A DNA stretch of 12,904 bases from assembly GCA_964428205.1 (NCBI GenBank), contig CAYRXE010000028.1, forward strand, positions 1 to 12,904, given 5' to 3'. The stretch's first letter is position 1, and each line of letters starts with the position of its first letter. The position numbers and the translations under genes are program-made. The notes beneath the pieces were generated by a model. That model was not told where the DNA came from. It ran no database searches and saw only the letters and a list, made by a program, of their open reading frames with translations. Source of the stretch: CAYRXE01 sp964428205 (GTDB lineage: Bacteria; Patescibacteriota; Gracilibacteria; Peribacterales; Peribacteraceae). Of the stretch, positions 12,480-12,904 are shown piece by piece.

Positions 12480-12689
12480 CAGGATGGACCCTGTACCACG
12501 CGCCTTACGGCTCGGGTACAGGACAAGCTCGAAAATGTTTTACCCTGCACCGTCCTGAGTCTATCGAAGGACTGGTGCGGGGAAAGAACCAAGAAAATTA
12601 AAATCTCTTTGGAACTACACGTGGATTATCCACGTTGTAGCACACGAACAGTACTCTGTTTCATTTGGTGTAAACACCAAAGAAGTTCA
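12480..12689 (-). other. 23S-5S spacer with four hairpins
   Basis: No gene or tRNA is visible. Four stems occur. 12490-12522 has an 8-bp CCTGTACC/GGTACAGG stem. 12543-12582 has a 14-bp stem with one bulge and a GTCCT...AGGAC inner part. 12615-12640 has about 10 bp with a bulge. 12664-12681 has a perfect 7-bp TTTGGTG/CACCAAA stem. The segments near 12603-12616 and 12684-12698 also complement each other, enclosing the last two hairpins, as a 23S processing stem might. Confidence 0.6.

Positions 12690-12904
<215 letters not shown>

Noticed and set aside
12374..12601. 75-codon plus-strand frame
   Set aside because: It is antisense to 5S rRNA and the spacer; no protein is expected.

Overview
The window looks like a bacterial genome of Patescibacteria/CPR type with standard stop codon use. 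TAA, TAG and TGA all end genes here, including TGA for rpsQ and the beta-CASP gene, so the UGA-glycine code of Gracilibacteria/Absconditabacteria does not fit. The CPR assignment is an inference from three things: a class I (archaeal-type) lysyl-tRNA synthetase, lysine/alanine-rich tails on several ribosomal proteins, and very compact gene packing. I cannot name the lineage.

Layout. Positions 1-5583 (minus strand) carry the S10/spc ribosomal-protein operon in the order rplC-rplD-rplW-rplB-rpsS-rplV-rpsC-rplP-rpmC-rpsQ-rplN-rplX, with rplX cut by the window edge. The usual first gene, rpsJ, is absent. A sigma70-like promoter at 5765-5793 would start a leader of about 175 nt that folds into several hairpins before rplC. 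Positions 5807-6049 (minus) hold a small candidate membrane-protein gene with its own terminator. Positions 6181-8405 (plus) hold lysS and a predicted HD-superfamily hydrolase. Positions 8406-12246 (minus) hold, in transcription order, a hypothetical gene, an S4-domain RluB-type pseudouridine synthase, a small hypothetical gene overlapping a beta-CASP metallo-beta-lactamase ribonuclease, and a 319-residue hypothetical gene with its own strong promoter. Positions 12303-12904 (minus) are the end of an rRNA operon: the 23S 3' end, a hairpin-rich spacer, 5S and a terminator.

Function. Nearly everything recognisable serves translation: ribosomal proteins, rRNA, tRNA charging, rRNA modification and probable RNA processing. 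The three uncharacterised genes at 8406-12246 sit among RNA-processing genes.

The most interesting signals are non-coding. (1) None of the 12 ribosomal-protein genes has a Shine-Dalgarno sequence; many have C-rich, even CCUCC-containing, pyrimidine tracts before the start codon. (2) Several other genes have a -10-like hexamer exactly six bases before ATG, the geometry of leaderless mRNAs. (3) A 24-nt hairpin element occurs twice, 23/24 identical, just before rplD and rpmC. (4) The S10 leader has a long imperfect stem and a competing hairpin, matching no r-protein leader I know.
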